64,000 bases of DNA. Origin: Orientallactaga sibirica. Lineage: Eukaryota > Chordata > Mammalia > Rodentia > Dipodidae. The notes beneath the pieces were generated by a model. The model saw nothing but the letters and a program-made list of their open reading frames with translations. It did no database searches and was not told where the DNA came from. The stretch spans positions 22,930,001 through 22,994,000 of the forward strand of contig JAEOAD010000034.1 in NCBI GenBank assembly GCA_036365145.1. Direction: 5' to 3'. The number at the start of each line of letters is the position of its first letter. Position 1 is the first letter of the stretch. The position numbers and the translations under genes are program-made. This document shows positions 39,199-50,379 of this stretch, piece by piece.

Positions 39199-42100
39199 GG
39201 TTTTCAGAGGTAGGGTCTCACTCTAGCCCAGGCTGACCTGGAATTAACTATGTAGTCTCAGGGTGGCCTCGAACTCATGGCAATCCTCCTACCTCTGCCT
39301 CCCAAGGGCTGGGATTAAATGTGTGCACCACCATGCCTGGCTTTGATTTTTTTTACTGTCTTTGCTCATTTCCCTAATATCTGTCCAGAAGAACTGAGTC
39401 GATTCATGGATGAAATAGATAGTAATTCCACTGTTCATCACCATTGACCTAAAGAGAGAGACATAAAAGGAGCCATTGCGAATTATGCGAGTTTTCTGCA
39501 AAACTGGTTGGTTTGTCTGGCACAAAAGAAGAGATGAAGTGAGTGGCCAGAGCATGCAGAGTGTGTTACAGCCCTGCCCTAAGGATGAAGATGAGGATCA
39601 CATGGTGGACCATACAATAATGATGTACTTGTCTGCACCAGATGGAGGGGTTCTAGATAATTTTGGTCAGAACAAGAAGAATACAGAAATACTTGATTCA
39701 TGTGCTGCCTGCAGGGCACACACGATAAAGAGGCAGCCAGAGTGGAGTCCCTGGATGCAGAATTCTCTGGCAAGAGAGGACAAAGTCTTTGTCTGCCATA
39801 GGAGCCAGTATTTAATGCAGCTTGCAGAATGACCTGCATACTTTGAGACCATCTATGTAGATAGGATGTTACCCTTGGGTTCCCCTAAGCCTTGGAACTG
39901 AATATTACAACCCAAAGCCTGCTGAATGTCTACCACGAGTCCAGAGGACCAGGGTAAGTAGGAAAGCAAGCCTTGCCGAAGAAAGTGGGGAGAGTGTCCT
40001 GGAGCATCCCCGGGGATCAGGGCCCTCCAAGCAGTGTTGCTGTCTCTCCAGTGTCTTGGACCTTGTTCGTACAGACCATGGGACTAAATTCTACAGAAAA
40101 GAATGTAACTTCTCGTAGTACTCTTGCTGTTTTCATCTTGGGTGCTTGATGGCTGATAGTCACAATAGGCTTTGCATTTGAAGTTAACTTGTTTACTTGA
40201 CGGCAAGTTTAGTCTACCTTGTAAATGATTATCACTGTCAGGCCTGCATTTCATCCCCCATTAATGTGTTTCTTTACTATGGAAGAAGAAAAACTATTGT
40301 TTGGGGACAACTGTTGGTTTGGTTCCTATATAGGTCTTTTTATATAGATATTTTAATATCTAGATGATTTGCTAGGTATTCAATGATATACCAAGTGGAA
40401 AGAAGAGGATATTGAGTATGAATATATTTTTATTTGTGTGTCAGATTGTACTGTATATAAAATAAAGGTGTGGTCAGTTTTGTTTACAATTAAAGGTAGC
40501 TTCAGAAAATTTCAGATTTTTGAGTACTTTAGATTTTGGATCTTTTAGATTAGGGATGCTCAGCCTCTATGGTCAGTATAGTACTCTAAAATCTGAAAAC
40601 TGAAACATTCCAGATAAAGGGTCCTCAGTCTATACTGTAATCCTTGGATGTTGGAGTTGAAGTGCACACAGTTGGTGAGTAGGTGGTCTAGAATGGTGTC
40701 TAGAGCTACTGAGCAGTTCTTCAGTACGAACTCTAGATAAAGAATCTATTCACATTTTTAGAGAAAGTTCCTGTTATCTGTATCATCTTCATAGTCAGGC
40801 AGTGGTAGTTATGGGGTACATCTATATATATATATATATATATATTTTTTTAATTTATATTATTCTGATTTTACATTCATAGTGTTGGTTCCATTGTCCT
40901 CCTCCCTGTCCTCCCTCTTCCAAAGGGACCCTCAATGGGGAATGTGGGTCATGCATTGTGGGGGAATGGGGTACATTTTAATCTTTGAAAATTACCAAAC
41001 TAAGACATACTTTGTGAAATCCACAGTCACTTAAAGAGTCCAGCCTTTTATCCAAAGACAAAATGAAGCTTGCCTCTTCATCTGCATATTGAATTTGAAT
41101 TGGAAGGGTCAAGTCTGATTTCAGAATGGCAGTAAAACACTATTTTCTGGTCGCCCCAACATGACTCCAGCCATTTCTGCCACAAGATGGAGAAGGGCCA
41201 TGAGTCCAAGGAACCAGAGAAGCTGAGAAAATGTTACAGATCTGAGCTTTGAAAGTGCAGATGGCAGTTAAGGGAACATTTGAAGAGATGAGGTCCACTG
41301 TAGTGATTTGGACGTAATTGTCCCCATGTATTTTTGCTTCCTATTTAGTCGCAGCAGGTGGAGCCCTGTGGTAAGAAGTGTGTCACTACGGGGGTATGGA
41401 CGACCTTGAGAACAGCCCTACTCTGTGTTCAGAGCTAGCTTGCTCTTATTGCTCTCTTTCTCTGTTCCTTCCTCCCTCGCCCCTCTGTTTCTGCTGTGGA
41501 TATGTAAGTGATGAACTGGCGTCATGCTTTCTCCGCCATGATGAAGCTTCCCCTGGAAACTGTAAGCTTGAAATAAACCCTTTCCTCCCATCAGCTGCTT
41601 CTGGTCGGGTACTTTGTCCCAACAAGAAGCTGATTGCTGGGCTGGAGGGATGGCTTAGCGGTTAAACGCTTGCCTGTGAAGCCTAAGGACCCTGGTTCGA
41701 GGCTCGATTCTCCAGGACCCACGTAAGTCAGATGCACAAGGGGGTGTACGCATCTGGAGTTCGTTTGCAGTGGCTGGAGGCCCTGGCACACCCGTTCTCT
41801 CTCTCTCTCTGTCTCTCCCTCTCTCTACCTGCCTATTTCTGTATCTCTCTCTCTCTCAAATAAATAAATAAATAAATAATAAAATATTTTAAAAAAAAAA
41901 AGAAGCTGATTGCTATTCTGTCTGGTAATGAAAGACCCCTCCCCCCTCCAAACAAAATGCTCATTAGTTTTGGCCTTGTTACTTTTATATGCTCAACCAC
42001 ACAAGATTGGTGGACACAGAGTAACTTTTAGAGAGGATCATATGAGCCTCATGCACATTCAGCAGTGAAAAGGATTATTGGTGGAGTTAAGTTCATAAGA

Positions 42101-44812
42101 GTATAGTTTAAGAGACTACTTTGAGGCTGGGCGTGGTGGCACATGCCTTTAATCCCAGCACTCGGGAGGCAGAGTTAGGATTGCTGTGAGTTCGAGGCCA
42201 GTCTGAGGCTACATAGTGAATTCCAGGTCAGCCTTTACCTAGAGTGAGGCCCTGTCCCGCAAAGAAAAAAGAGAGAGAGAAAGAGAGACTACTTTGAAAT
42301 GTGTGGCAAGATTGGAAACAGTCAGTAGTTATGGAAGACAGAGTGGAAGAAAGGATTTGCTTGTAACTTGTGATGATGTATGACATAGTTGATATCTAGT
42401 TGTTCAGAAAGGCATATGACTGACATATTTGTGACATGGAAAAGGCCTTTCTACATAAGATGCACTCCACTGGACCACTAAGAGGCCACAGGGGTACATG
42501 TGGCAGTGGGTCATGGAAGTGGTGCAAGTAATTTTGGTAGAAGAGACTGTAGTGGTGGAGGTGTTGACAGCAGAGTCAACACCTTATGGAGGAGGCTGTG
42601 GTGGCGCTATGGATTTGAAGATAGAACTGCTTACAGGACCAGGGTCTGGGAACTAAGAGGGTAGTTATGGTGGTGACAGTGAAGGAAATTTGGTCTCTGG
42701 TATGCTTACACTGCTGGTGAGAACTGTATAACTATGACAATGGACAGGGAAGTTTTGGTCAAACTCTGGTGGTTCCGGAAATGGTAACAGAAATCTTTGT
42801 TTTTCAGATAAGATCTCACTGTGTTGCTATCATACTTAGGAGATATTTGTCAGGAAAGCCACAAGTTACTTTTAGACAGATGTCCCAAATACATTGGAGG
42901 AACCCTAAAAGTCTGTCACAAAGGAAATAATGACCTATTGGCACTTAGGTTCCTAAGTTTAAACAGGAAATCCTTCCTGTTCAGGATAGCCACAGCCACA
43001 GTTTGCAACAAGTACAGCAGTTGGTTGATGCAGTGTAGTGTCAGTTGGATGCACACCAAAATCTTTTATCTATTGTAGCTCTGCAACCCCCTCTAGCCTC
43101 TTTCCATTACATTAGGTTTATTGCCCTGTGAATTGTGGTAGTAATGGTACCAGGAATAAAAGAGGAAATTTTAACTTAAAGAAAACAAAAAGAGGGTGAG
43201 GAGATGGCTCAGTGGGTAAGAGCCCTTGCTGTGCAAACACTAGGACCTGAGTTTGACCCCCAGCACTTGTGTAAAACCCTGGGTGTGGCCATGCATGCCT
43301 GTAACCCCACTGGGGGTTACAGGGGGTCACTGGGGCTTTGTGATCAGCCAGTCTCGAAAAAAAAAATAGCAGCTCTACATTCTGTGAGAGACTCGATCTC
43401 AAGAGTAAAGAGGAAGAGCACAACAGAGGACACCCAGCATTCTCTTCTGGCTTATGCATGCATCTGCACATGCATACCACATATACATACAAAATTAAAA
43501 TAAAATTTAAGTTTAGGGCTGGAGAGATGGCTTAGTAGTTAAGGCACTTGCCTGCAAAGCCAAAGACCTAGGTTTGATTCCCCAGGACCCATGTAAGCCA
43601 GATGCACAAGGTGGCACATACATCTGGAGTTTGTTTGCAGCGGCTGAAGGCCCTGGTGCACCCATTCTCTCTTCCTCTCAAATAAATAGAAAAATAAAAT
43701 AATAAAATTTGAGTTTAAAAAAGTTTTTAAAAATTTTTTAAAAATAATTATTTATTTATTTGAGAGAAAGAGGCAGAGAGAGAGACAGAGAGAGAGATCG
43801 AGAATGGGCACGCCAAGGCATGCAGCCACTGCAAACGAACTCCAGATGCATGTGCCCCTTGTGCATCTGGCTTATGTGGGTCCTGGGTCCTGGAGAATCG
43901 AACTGGGGTCCTTTGGCTTTGCAGGCAAATGCCTTAATCACTAAGCCATCTCTACAGCCCTAAGTTTTAAAAAAGTTTTAAAAGTGCCCAGAGGGTTATA
44001 AAAATTAAAAAATTAAAAAACCAGCTGGGTGTGGTGACAAATGCCTTAAATCCCAGCACTCGGGAGGCAGAGGTAGGTGAATCGCTGTAGCCTGGGCTAG
44101 AGTGAGACCCTACCTGGAAAAAACAAGAAAAAATTGGGAAAAAAAAAAATAGAAAAGCCAGAATGAAGTTCCCAAACTCAGACCTTTTGTGAAGGTAGCA
44201 TAAACCTCTCTAGTGTTAGTTGGAGTCTTTGGGAGCCAGTCAGGTAGGTTTCTGGTGTCACTGTTTTGGCAGTCATATTATTTGTGTGTTCTCTATGCTC
44301 CATATCCTGCAACTCAGCTGGAGCTCCCTGCTGAGCTTCTGCACCACCCTTCCCACTCCTCACCTCTTTCTTGTGTATCTCCGTGGGCTTCCTTCCGTCA
44401 AAGCCCTGATCACTGTATGGCCATTTCCCCTTTAGACTATGACATCCTGGTACACAGGGCTTTAGCTTTTATCCCTCCTGTATCCCCTTATAACTGTCTT
44501 AAACCTGGGATTTTGGTTTATTATTGGCCCTAACCCTGTCCATTTCCTATACTTAGTACATGGCAGATGCTAGATAAACATCCGCTAGTTAAAAAAAGAA
44601 GATTGCCTTACATCCTAAATTTTTTATACTTTCAGACTCGTAAGAAACAGAAGGAAGAGGTGGATGTTGTAGGAAGCAGTGATGGAGAAGGAGCTACTGG
44701 GCTCGGCAGTGACCCCAAGAGCCGGGAACAAATGATTAATGATCGAATTGGTTATAAACCCCAACCTAAGCCCAACAACCGCTCATCTCAATTTGGAAAT
44801 TTTGAGTTTTAG
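32752..44812 (+). CDS. CDC26: CDC26, anaphase-promoting complex subunit 12 (complete CDS in two exons)
   Basis: CDC26 is a small APC/C subunit that stabilises the TPR protein CDC16 (APC6) through its N-terminal Met-containing helix; the complex ubiquitinates mitotic cyclins and securin. The CDS joins 32752-32832 (27 codons, [19 protein letters not shown]...) and 44636-44812 (58 codons plus TAG, starting [13 protein letters not shown], ending SSQFGNFEF), giving 85 residues, the human length. Splice borders are GAG|GTAAGA and TTTCAG|ACT, in phase 0. The N-terminal CDC16-binding segment and acidic middle are intact. Compared with human as I recall it there are only conservative changes. The intron (11.8 kb) holds two processed pseudogenes and many SINEs. 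Transcription diverges from PRPF4 at a shared CpG island. Confidence 0.97.
32880..33170 (+). repeat. Unclassified dispersed repeat related to 58125-58445
   Basis: GAGGAAAGGGTTTATTTCCA then CATCATGGCAGGGACA, in the same order as the other copy but diverged. Confidence 0.35.
33245..33410 (+). repeat. Unclassified old repeat
   Basis: GACTGCTATGACAAAGCACT then TCACAGTTCTGTAGGTC, a widely dispersed mammalian motif order; family not assigned. Confidence 0.3.
33415..33565 (-). mobile_element. B1-type SINE
   Basis: GAGGCAAGGTCTCACTCTAG through CATATGCCTGGCTAG. Confidence 0.8.
34105..34119 (+). promoter_or_regulatory. CTCF-like core motif in unique sequence
   Basis: ACAACAGGGGGCGCT contains the strongest CTCF half-core (AGGGGGCGCT), in SINE-free sequence of CDC26 intron 2. 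Confidence 0.45.
34340..35095 (-). mobile_element. SINE cluster: B1 34340-34485, B2 34585-34800, B1 34815-34940, B1 34945-35095
   Basis: Four reverse-strand SINEs in CDC26 intron 2; the third is the most diverged. Confidence 0.8.
35118..35718. mobile_element. SINE cluster: B1 (+) 35118-35282, B2 (-) 35283-35460, B2 variant (-) 35470-35718
   Basis: The last is the long B2 form with GGGCAAGTGCGGCATTACGC and a CTCF-like CCACAAGGGG on the minus strand. Confidence 0.82.
36062..36960. mobile_element. SINE cluster: B2 (-) 36062-36225, 36235-36440, 36490-36702; B1 (-) 36705-36855; B1 (+) 36888-36960
   Basis: Nearly continuous SINEs; the last B1 is truncated at the start of the 222-bp duplication. 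Confidence 0.8.
36976..37416. repeat. Tandem duplication, 222-bp unit, of B2-related sequence
   Basis: Copy 1 (36976-37197) and copy 2 (37198-37416) share GGCCTCCACTCCAAAAGCAT, CTGGTACTGGTTAAT and the following T/A-rich segment with few differences. Confidence 0.88.
37350..38440 (-). mobile_element. SINE cluster: B2 37350-37565, B1 37570-37730, B1 37885-38047, B2 38050-38282, B1 38295-38440
   Basis: Five reverse SINEs; only about 150 bp (37735-37880) is unique. Confidence 0.82.
38445..38705 (-). mobile_element. B3/B4-type SINE relic
   Basis: TG-rich left part, then GGTACTGGGGATCCATCTCA and CACTGAGCCCTCTCTCTACC. Confidence 0.55.
38730..39840 (+). pseudogene. SCO1: Processed pseudogene of SCO1 (cytochrome c oxidase assembly factor)
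   Basis: SCO1 is a mitochondrial inner-membrane copper chaperone for COX2. Fragments in order, in shifting frames: an N-terminal leader-like part from about 38735, [25 protein letters not shown] and DEIDS, AIANY, then [17 protein letters not shown] and FGQNKK. This follows the parental protein from N- to C-terminus with no introns. Stops and frameshifts occur throughout and a B1 SINE (39168-39347) splits it after DEDYLGQ. About 0.65 kb of following sequence up to an AATAAA near 40462 may be its 3' UTR. It lies in CDC26 intron 2 on the same strand. Confidence 0.82.
39168..39347 (-). mobile_element. B1-type SINE inside the SCO1 pseudogene
   Basis: Poly-T of about 28 bases and full body; flanked by TTGATTTTTTTT on both sides. 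Confidence 0.88.
40821..40846. repeat. (TA)n repeat
   Basis: TATATA tract followed by T-rich sequence. Confidence 0.85.
41290..41637 (+). repeat. LTR-like interspersed repeat (MaLR type?)
   Basis: Starts TGTAGTGATTTGG and ends with a block like TGTAAGCTTGAAATAAACCC and TGCTTCTGGTCGGGTACTTT, as in rodent MaLR-type LTR ends with AATAAA. Classification from memory. Confidence 0.45.
41638..41900 (+). mobile_element. B2-type SINE
   Basis: Flanked by AAGAAGCTGATTGCT on both sides (41624 and 41900). Confidence 0.9.
42125..42290 (+). mobile_element. B1-type SINE
   Basis: Head GGCTGGGCGTGGTGGC, GA-rich tail; GAGACTACTTTGA flanks both ends. Confidence 0.85.
42350..43185 (+). pseudogene. Processed pseudogene of an hnRNP A/B gene (A3- or A1-like)
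   Basis: The 5' part resembles the end of RRM2 and the glycine-rich tail of hnRNP A proteins (GATGATGTATGACATAGTTG, TTGTTCAGAAA, then GGTGGTGG-type codons), heavily mutated. From about 42850, TGTCAGGAAAGCCACAAG through TTTAAACAGGAAATCCTTCC to GGTACCAGGAATAAAAGAGG follows an hnRNP A/B 3' UTR, ending at its AATAAA (about 43154) and an A-rich tail. No introns. The exact parent is uncertain. Confidence 0.65.
43195..44150. mobile_element. SINE cluster: B4 (+) 43195-43510, B2 (+) 43516-43710, B2 (-) 43740-43965, B1 (+) 44022-44150
   Basis: The two B2s are inverted. The B1 lacks its middle. Lies between the hnRNP pseudogene and CDC26 exon 3. Confidence 0.78.
44636..44812 (+). CDS. CDC26: CDC26 last exon, coding part (residues 28-85)
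   Basis: Acceptor TATACTTTCAG at 44635. The reading frame runs from [12 protein letters not shown] through [19 protein letters not shown] to FGNFEF and TAG at 44810. Confidence 0.96.
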   Translation, partial: TRKKQKEEVDVVGSSDGEGATGLGSDPKSREQMINDRIGYKPQPKPNNRSSQFGNFEF

Positions 44813-44848
44813 AGATGGATTCTTTTGTGCGACGGAGCCCTGGAATGG

Positions 44849-44854
44849 AATAAA
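44849..44854 (+). terminator. Proximal AATAAA in CDC26 3' UTR
   Basis: AATAAA 37 bases after the stop codon; may be a minor polyadenylation signal. Confidence 0.35.
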
Positions 44855-45052
44855 ATGATGGCAGCAGTACCAACCAGATTAGAAAATTGAGCGCTTGGAG
44901 CCAAGCAGAATGTTTTCCCTCCTGCAAGGAGAAATAACTTCTGCATGAAATTACTGATGTTTGTTCGACTTTCATGCAAAGCTGGAATCCAAATTCTGAT
45001 TTGTCTCTCAAAAATTTGACTGTGGAAAGCTTACCTGATTTCTGTTTTTAAA

Positions 45053-45058
45053 AATAAA
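45053..45058 (+). terminator. Likely CDC26 polyadenylation signal
   Basis: AATAAA at the end of a SINE-free 3' UTR of about 240 bases, followed by a T-rich stretch; the first B1-like repeat starts about 200 bp later. Confidence 0.65.
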
Positions 45059-45154
45059 TATATTTTTGGAAAAATGTGAGACATTCATAACATCGTAGCA
45101 CTGGCTGACCCCAGGTTTTGATAGGTCATTGCTACAAAAGGTGACATTGTTCTT

Positions 45155-45262
45155 TACTAATGACTAAGTATTGAGCACCTCCCATTGAGCCCTGTGATTC
45201 ACTTAACTCATGTATTCAGTGAGTATTTGTTGAGAGCTGACCATGTGCAGTAAACAAAGATG
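45155..45262 (+). mobile_element. MIR/L2-like relic
   Basis: ATTGAGCACCTCCCATTGAG and CAGTGAGTATTTGTTGAG; too short to place further. Confidence 0.4.
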
Positions 45263-45264
45263 CC

Positions 45265-45860
45265 TGCCTGAATATGGTAGCTCATGGCTATCATTCCATC
45301 ACTTGGGACACCTAGGCAGGTGGATTGCCTTGAGTTTGAGGCCAGTCTGGGTCACACAGTGAGGCCCTGTCTCAAAAACAAACAAACAAAACCTCACTGG
45401 GCCTGGTAGTGCACACCTTTAGTCCCAGCACTTGGGAGGCAGAGGTAGGAGGATCACTGTGAGTTCAAGGCCACCCTGAGACGACAGAGTGAATTCTAGG
45501 TCAGCCTGGGTTAAAGTGAGACCCTACCTCAAAAAAACAAAACAAAACCAAAGCAACACAAAAACCAGGCTGGGGAGATGGTTCAGTAGGTAAAGCACTT
45601 GCTATGCAAGTATGAGACCCTGAGTTTGAATCTCCAGAACTGCAGAGCCAGATTGGGCAGCTCAAATCTGTAATCCTAGCACTCCTTTGGCAAGATAGGA
45701 GGTGGAGACAGGATTCCCAGAAGCTCATGGGCCAGTTTGTCTGGCACGTACAGTGGTGAAATGAGACCCAGTTGCAAACGAGGTGGAAGTTGAGGACCAA
45801 CACCCATGTCCTCTGACCTCCACACATGTGTTGTTGTATGTTGCCAAAAAAGACAAAGAT
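45265..45860 (+). mobile_element. Old B1-type (45265-45395), B1-type (45397-45560) and B4-type (45564-45860) SINEs
   Basis: Same-orientation row just after the CDC26 3' end. Confidence 0.75.
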
Positions 45861-46189
45861 TCTTGCGTTTGTGGAAAGGAGTCTGGTGACTAAATCTGAA
45901 CAAGTAGGTGCCAGACCCACTTACAGATGGCCTTGTGCACTGGCACCAGGAGGAATTCATTTTCTCAGCTTGCCCAAGGATTTTTCCTACAGGAACCCAT
46001 CCGAGGGCAGCTGTGTATAATTTTGAAGCATGCCCTATTTTCTCTAAAGTTCCATGACAGAACCACCAGCTATGGTAGCAAGAACAAGAACCAACAGTTC
46101 CAGAGACCCTTTGGTTGGGTCTTGACTAGCATTTTTGGGATAGTTTGAGTGATAAAGTATGGGGAAAGTGGGGATAGAAGAGGATATAT

Positions 46190-46330
46190 AGTTTCTGTAG
46201 GGTTCTGCTCTAGCCCAGGCTGACCTGGAATTCACTATGTAGTCTCAGGGTGGCCTTGAACTCACGTCAATTCTTCTACCTCTGCCTCCCAAATGCTAGG
46301 ATTAAAAGGCATGCGCCACCATGCCAGGCC
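46190..46330 (-). mobile_element. B1-type SINE
   Basis: GGGTTCTGCTCTAGCCCAGG through CACCATGCCAGGCC. Confidence 0.82.
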
Positions 46331-46549
46331 TACTTTAGAAATTTCTACAAAACCTTTATTCTTTCACTTATGTTGACAGCCCCTTAATTTTGTTGTCTTA
46401 CTTTCTTAACAGCAGCAAAACTCCCTATGACTTGGGCTGTAAATAAAATCAAGTTACTGTAGACTGCAAAGGCCAAAGACAGATTCTGTCTTCATCCTAT
46501 CATAACTCTGCTGAATGAGTCTCCATGGTTTTGTGCCTCCTGAATGCCT

Positions 46550-46715
46550 CTAATAGGTGACACTAAGAGGGCTGTGTGTGATACTACTGAGTGCTTCATG
46601 CAGATCTCCTTAGCTCCTATGAGGCAGGCACATCATTCTCATTTTACAAAAGGTGAAATTAAATTCAGCCGTTACGTGGTAGGGATGAGATCAGAACACA
46701 GGCAGTCTGCTTTTT
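46550..46715 (+). mobile_element. MIR-like relic
   Basis: ATGAGGCAGGCACATCATTC, TCATTTTACAAAAGGTG and AGAACACAGGCAGTCTGC in MIR order. Confidence 0.6.
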
Positions 46716-46734
46716 TATACATTCTTTTACTATT

Positions 46735-46882
46735 TTTCTTTCCTTTGAGGTAGGGTCTCACTCTAGCCCAGGCTGACCTGGAATTTACTATAGTCTTAGG
46801 GTGGCCTTGAACTCATGGTGATCCTCCTACCTCTGCCTCCAGAGTGCTGAGATTAAAGGCGTGTGCCACCATGCCTGGCTTC
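46735..46882 (-). mobile_element. B1-type SINE
   Basis: GAGGTAGGGTCTCACTCTAG through ACCATGCCTGGCTTC. Confidence 0.85.
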
Positions 46883-47129
46883 CGAACCCATTCTTCTAAT
46901 CCTTACTACATTGTTTTCTTAGTGTTTCTCAATTGAGTCTAGCCAAGTGGGATGTAGAGAGAGAAGTTGCTGTTTTCAGGCCTCAGAGAATGTTATTAAC
47001 AGAATGAGACAATCACTCATCAGTAAACAAGGGCTTACTGCAGCTTTAAATCTTTTTTTGGGGGGGAGGAGGAGGGCAGATGAAATCACATGTATCAATT
47101 CGGTATCTTAGGATTTGTTCATTTCTGGA

Positions 47130-47905
47130 TTACCCACTCGAGCTAGCCTGCTGTTTATAAAGGTGTTTGCCTTGTAAACATGAAGACCCAAGTTAATTTC
47201 CCAGAACCCATGTAAAATGCTGGGTGTCGCCATGGGCCTATAGTCACAGTGTTGAGAACACAGAAAACAGACTTCTGGGGCATGCAGGCCAGCCACTCTA
47301 GCCTAATTGTTCATCTCCAGGAAAATGAGACTCTGTCTCAAAGAAGATGATTGGCATTCCTGAAGATGACAGCAGAGGTTATCCTCTGGCCTCCACAGGC
47401 ACACACATGTGCATAATATAGAAGCCTTCATTTTCTTTTTTTTTTTTGGTTTTTCGAGGTAGGGTCTCACTCTGACCCAGGCTGACCTGGAATTAACTAT
47501 GTAGTCTCAGGGTGGCCTTGAACTCACGGCAATCCTCCTACCTCTGCCTCCTGAGTGCTGGGATTAAAGGTGTGCGCCACCACGCCCGGCTCAAGCCTTC
47601 ATTTTCTTGAAGGTTAGAAATAAAAATACACTATGGCTTGGATGCCTATTTTGTATGGAATAACATCTACATAATTCATTCAAATAAATGCAATTACTGC
47701 TCTTTTCCCTTCTTTGCAGGGCTGAAGATTAAACAGGGCTTTAGATGTACTAGGCAAGCATTCTACTACTAAGCTCTATGCCCAGCCCTTCATTTTTTGA
47801 TGTTCCTATTCAGGGTCTTACCACATAGCCCAGGCTGGCCTGGAACACAAATCCCCTTGCCTCAGCCTGCTGGGATTACAGGTATCTACCACCATACCCA
47901 ACTAT
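47130..47905. mobile_element. B4-type (+, 47130-47420), B1-type (-, 47435-47592), ID/B1-type relic (-, 47718-47905)
   Basis: The middle B1 is young (CACCACGCCCGGCTC end); the outer two are old. Marks the left border of the SINE-poor SLC31A1 flank. Confidence 0.7.
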
Positions 47906-48325
47906 TAATGCCTTTTTATAGAACCCTAAGCAAGACACTAGGAGTGGTGCTGAATAGCAGATAGCCACTGGGAGCCAGCAGGAAGAGCAAATAACAGCAG
48001 CACATTAAAGACCAATGCTCATCACAAGTTTGGCAGTGAATTTTCAAGAGGCCCAGTGCAGAGCCTTCTGCCTAATGACATAAACACAGAGGATTATGAT
48101 GTGCCAAAAATTAAGCTTTTAATTAGGAAATCTTAGCATATTGAATGACTTGGAGCTTCACGAAGACCTGGCTCCTGGTTCCACAGATCTGGTGGGATCA
48201 TGCCATCTTTGAGGCTCTGACATCTTGAAATCTATTGTAAGGACCATTCTCCACAGACTGCAGAGACCAGTGTATTTGGATGTTACTCTGTAGAAAACCA
48301 CACATAGATCCACAAAATCAAAATA

Positions 48326-48331
48326 TTTATT
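48326..48331 (-). terminator. Candidate SLC31A1 polyadenylation signal (distal)
   Basis: AATAAA on the minus strand near the end of the SINE-poor block, about 3.05 kb after the stop codon. Confidence 0.3.
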
Positions 48332-49289
48332 TTGTTCTTTTACACATGACACCATTAAAACATTCCTACTACATCCATACTGCTCTTCATGAGCTTACAA
48401 TCTAAAACAGTCAACATGAATTGTAGACCCAGTGATTAAGGCATTATATCAAATGCAGACTTTGCAATTTTAGGTGCAACTTCAGTAGAAGCGGCTGGAG
48501 AGGGCAGGATCAAGATCTAATGACATGAATGTGTACCCCATGCCCCATTTCCCAGATCTTTATAAGGAACCCCATGACTGGAACCAACCCAGTACCCAAG
48601 CCTGAAAGGGAATTCTGGATAACCCACAGGAGTAGTGAAGCCAAATTTTAATCTCCTGATGATTCCACATTTGTGGGGAATTTGTATTTTGAATGTTCAC
48701 AGGCTGTAGTCAGCACCTAGGGGGAAGTACTAGATGATCCTTTGCCCGGCCTTATAGACACATGTGTGGTGCACTTGTTTCTTGAAGTCTCCAGCAGGTT
48801 TATAAATACCAATCTCTAATTGGTAACTGTATCCACAGCACAGCATCAGGAGGGCTAGGGTGGATGAATACACTCGACTATATGGGATAAAAAACTGAAA
48901 GATGGAAAATATAGGAGTGCAAGGGCTGAAGAAATGGGGACATAGTCTTCTCATAGACAGGAACAGGGATAAAGGAAAAGTGAATAGGTAAAACCAAACC
49001 AAAACAAACGCAAGGGCTAGGTATTCAAAAGGAATAGACCATTACTTCCAAAAGCTCAAGAAAGATGGTGTTTAAGCTTTTCTTTCACTAGCCTCATCCT
49101 TTGGCAACACAGTCTAGGGATCTCTAAAATTCATGTTTTTCAGGAGATTGTCTCTACCCTGAAAACCTGTGCCAGGCTGAAGTTTCTCTCAAGTTTCAAA
49201 TTCAGAATATTTGTCTTAACTGGGTTCAGTTTTTCTTAAGTCACTGATAAATCAAGTCCTATTCCTGGAAGATAGTCTGTTTTATTTTT

Positions 49290-49360
49290 AGAGTGCTGGG
49301 GATGGAATCCAGAGCCTTGCATATGCTAGGCAAGTAATCCACCTGAGCTACATCCCCAGC
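49290..49360 (-). mobile_element. ID-type fragment
   Basis: GTGCTGGGGATGGAATCCAG then TACATCCCCAGCC. Confidence 0.55.
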
Positions 49361-49903
49361 CTCTGGGCATAAAGGGAATTTATAGCAGCTCAAGGTGAGG
49401 TGATTTCTAGAGAGCACCAGATCACTACTAAGCATTGTTTCTTGTTTATTCCTCTTGGTTTTATTATTCCTTGGCTTCTGAGATAACAGTAGGATATTTA
49501 CACTTAATGATGGGCTCTGTCAGTACCTGTCATTCATTCCATTCATGCTAAGAATCTGCACTATGAGGGGATGAACTGAGAAAGGCAAAGCACTAAAAGT
49601 TCTTGGGTTTTAATCCCTACCCAGTAGGCTCACAACCCTCTCTTGGTTTAAAGCCAAAGAAGTACACATCCCTTGTTTTCCAATATTTAACTGGCACCCA
49701 CAGAGAAAGTACAAACTTCAAAACAACACAGGCCAACAGGACAGCTGTTTTCTCTCCTGTGCCCTGAGGCACAATTGGATCTAGCACCAAGGAGGGCAGG
49801 ATTTAACAGAGTAGCATGGGAAGAATCACTATAAAGAGGTAGTCTGGGAATAAAACTGCAGTGTAGACTAAGGACTGAACATAATAAAAATCCAATGTGG
49901 TTC

Positions 49904-49909
49904 TTTATT
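49904..49909 (-). terminator. Candidate SLC31A1 polyadenylation signal (proximal)
   Basis: AATAAA on the minus strand, about 1.47 kb after the stop codon. Confidence 0.35.
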
Positions 49910-50379
49910 GAAGAAAAGTTTTGGCTACTTGTGTTCTACTTAAGCTCCCAAGAATAATAAAGATGGACACAGAAGACAGGGACCTTCATAGTGGACACAG
50001 ATGCAGTGGGCTGAGGAAAATCTGGCCATTAGCAGACCACACCCTAAATCTTTCCAAACAGAAAACTGGGCTTTTGCCCTTCTGGCCCATGACTGGATGA
50101 TTTGCAATGCAGATCAAAGGTCTCTCAGCCTTCAAATTGCTTCCAAGAAGCCCCAGATCTTGTCAAGATTTGTGACTTCATACATGCTGGTAAGTGTACT
50201 CTGGCAGCGGTACTTTGTATCGGTACACATACACGCAGCTGGAGCTGAAGAAATGTTTGTGGAATGATTAAGTATTGACCAACAACCCCGAGACACACAT
50301 CAACCAGCAATTCAAGTTCTTATTCCCGATACCAGGTGTCCCTTCTGCCCCCACAGGTGGTAACTCCTAAGTTTAAAGC

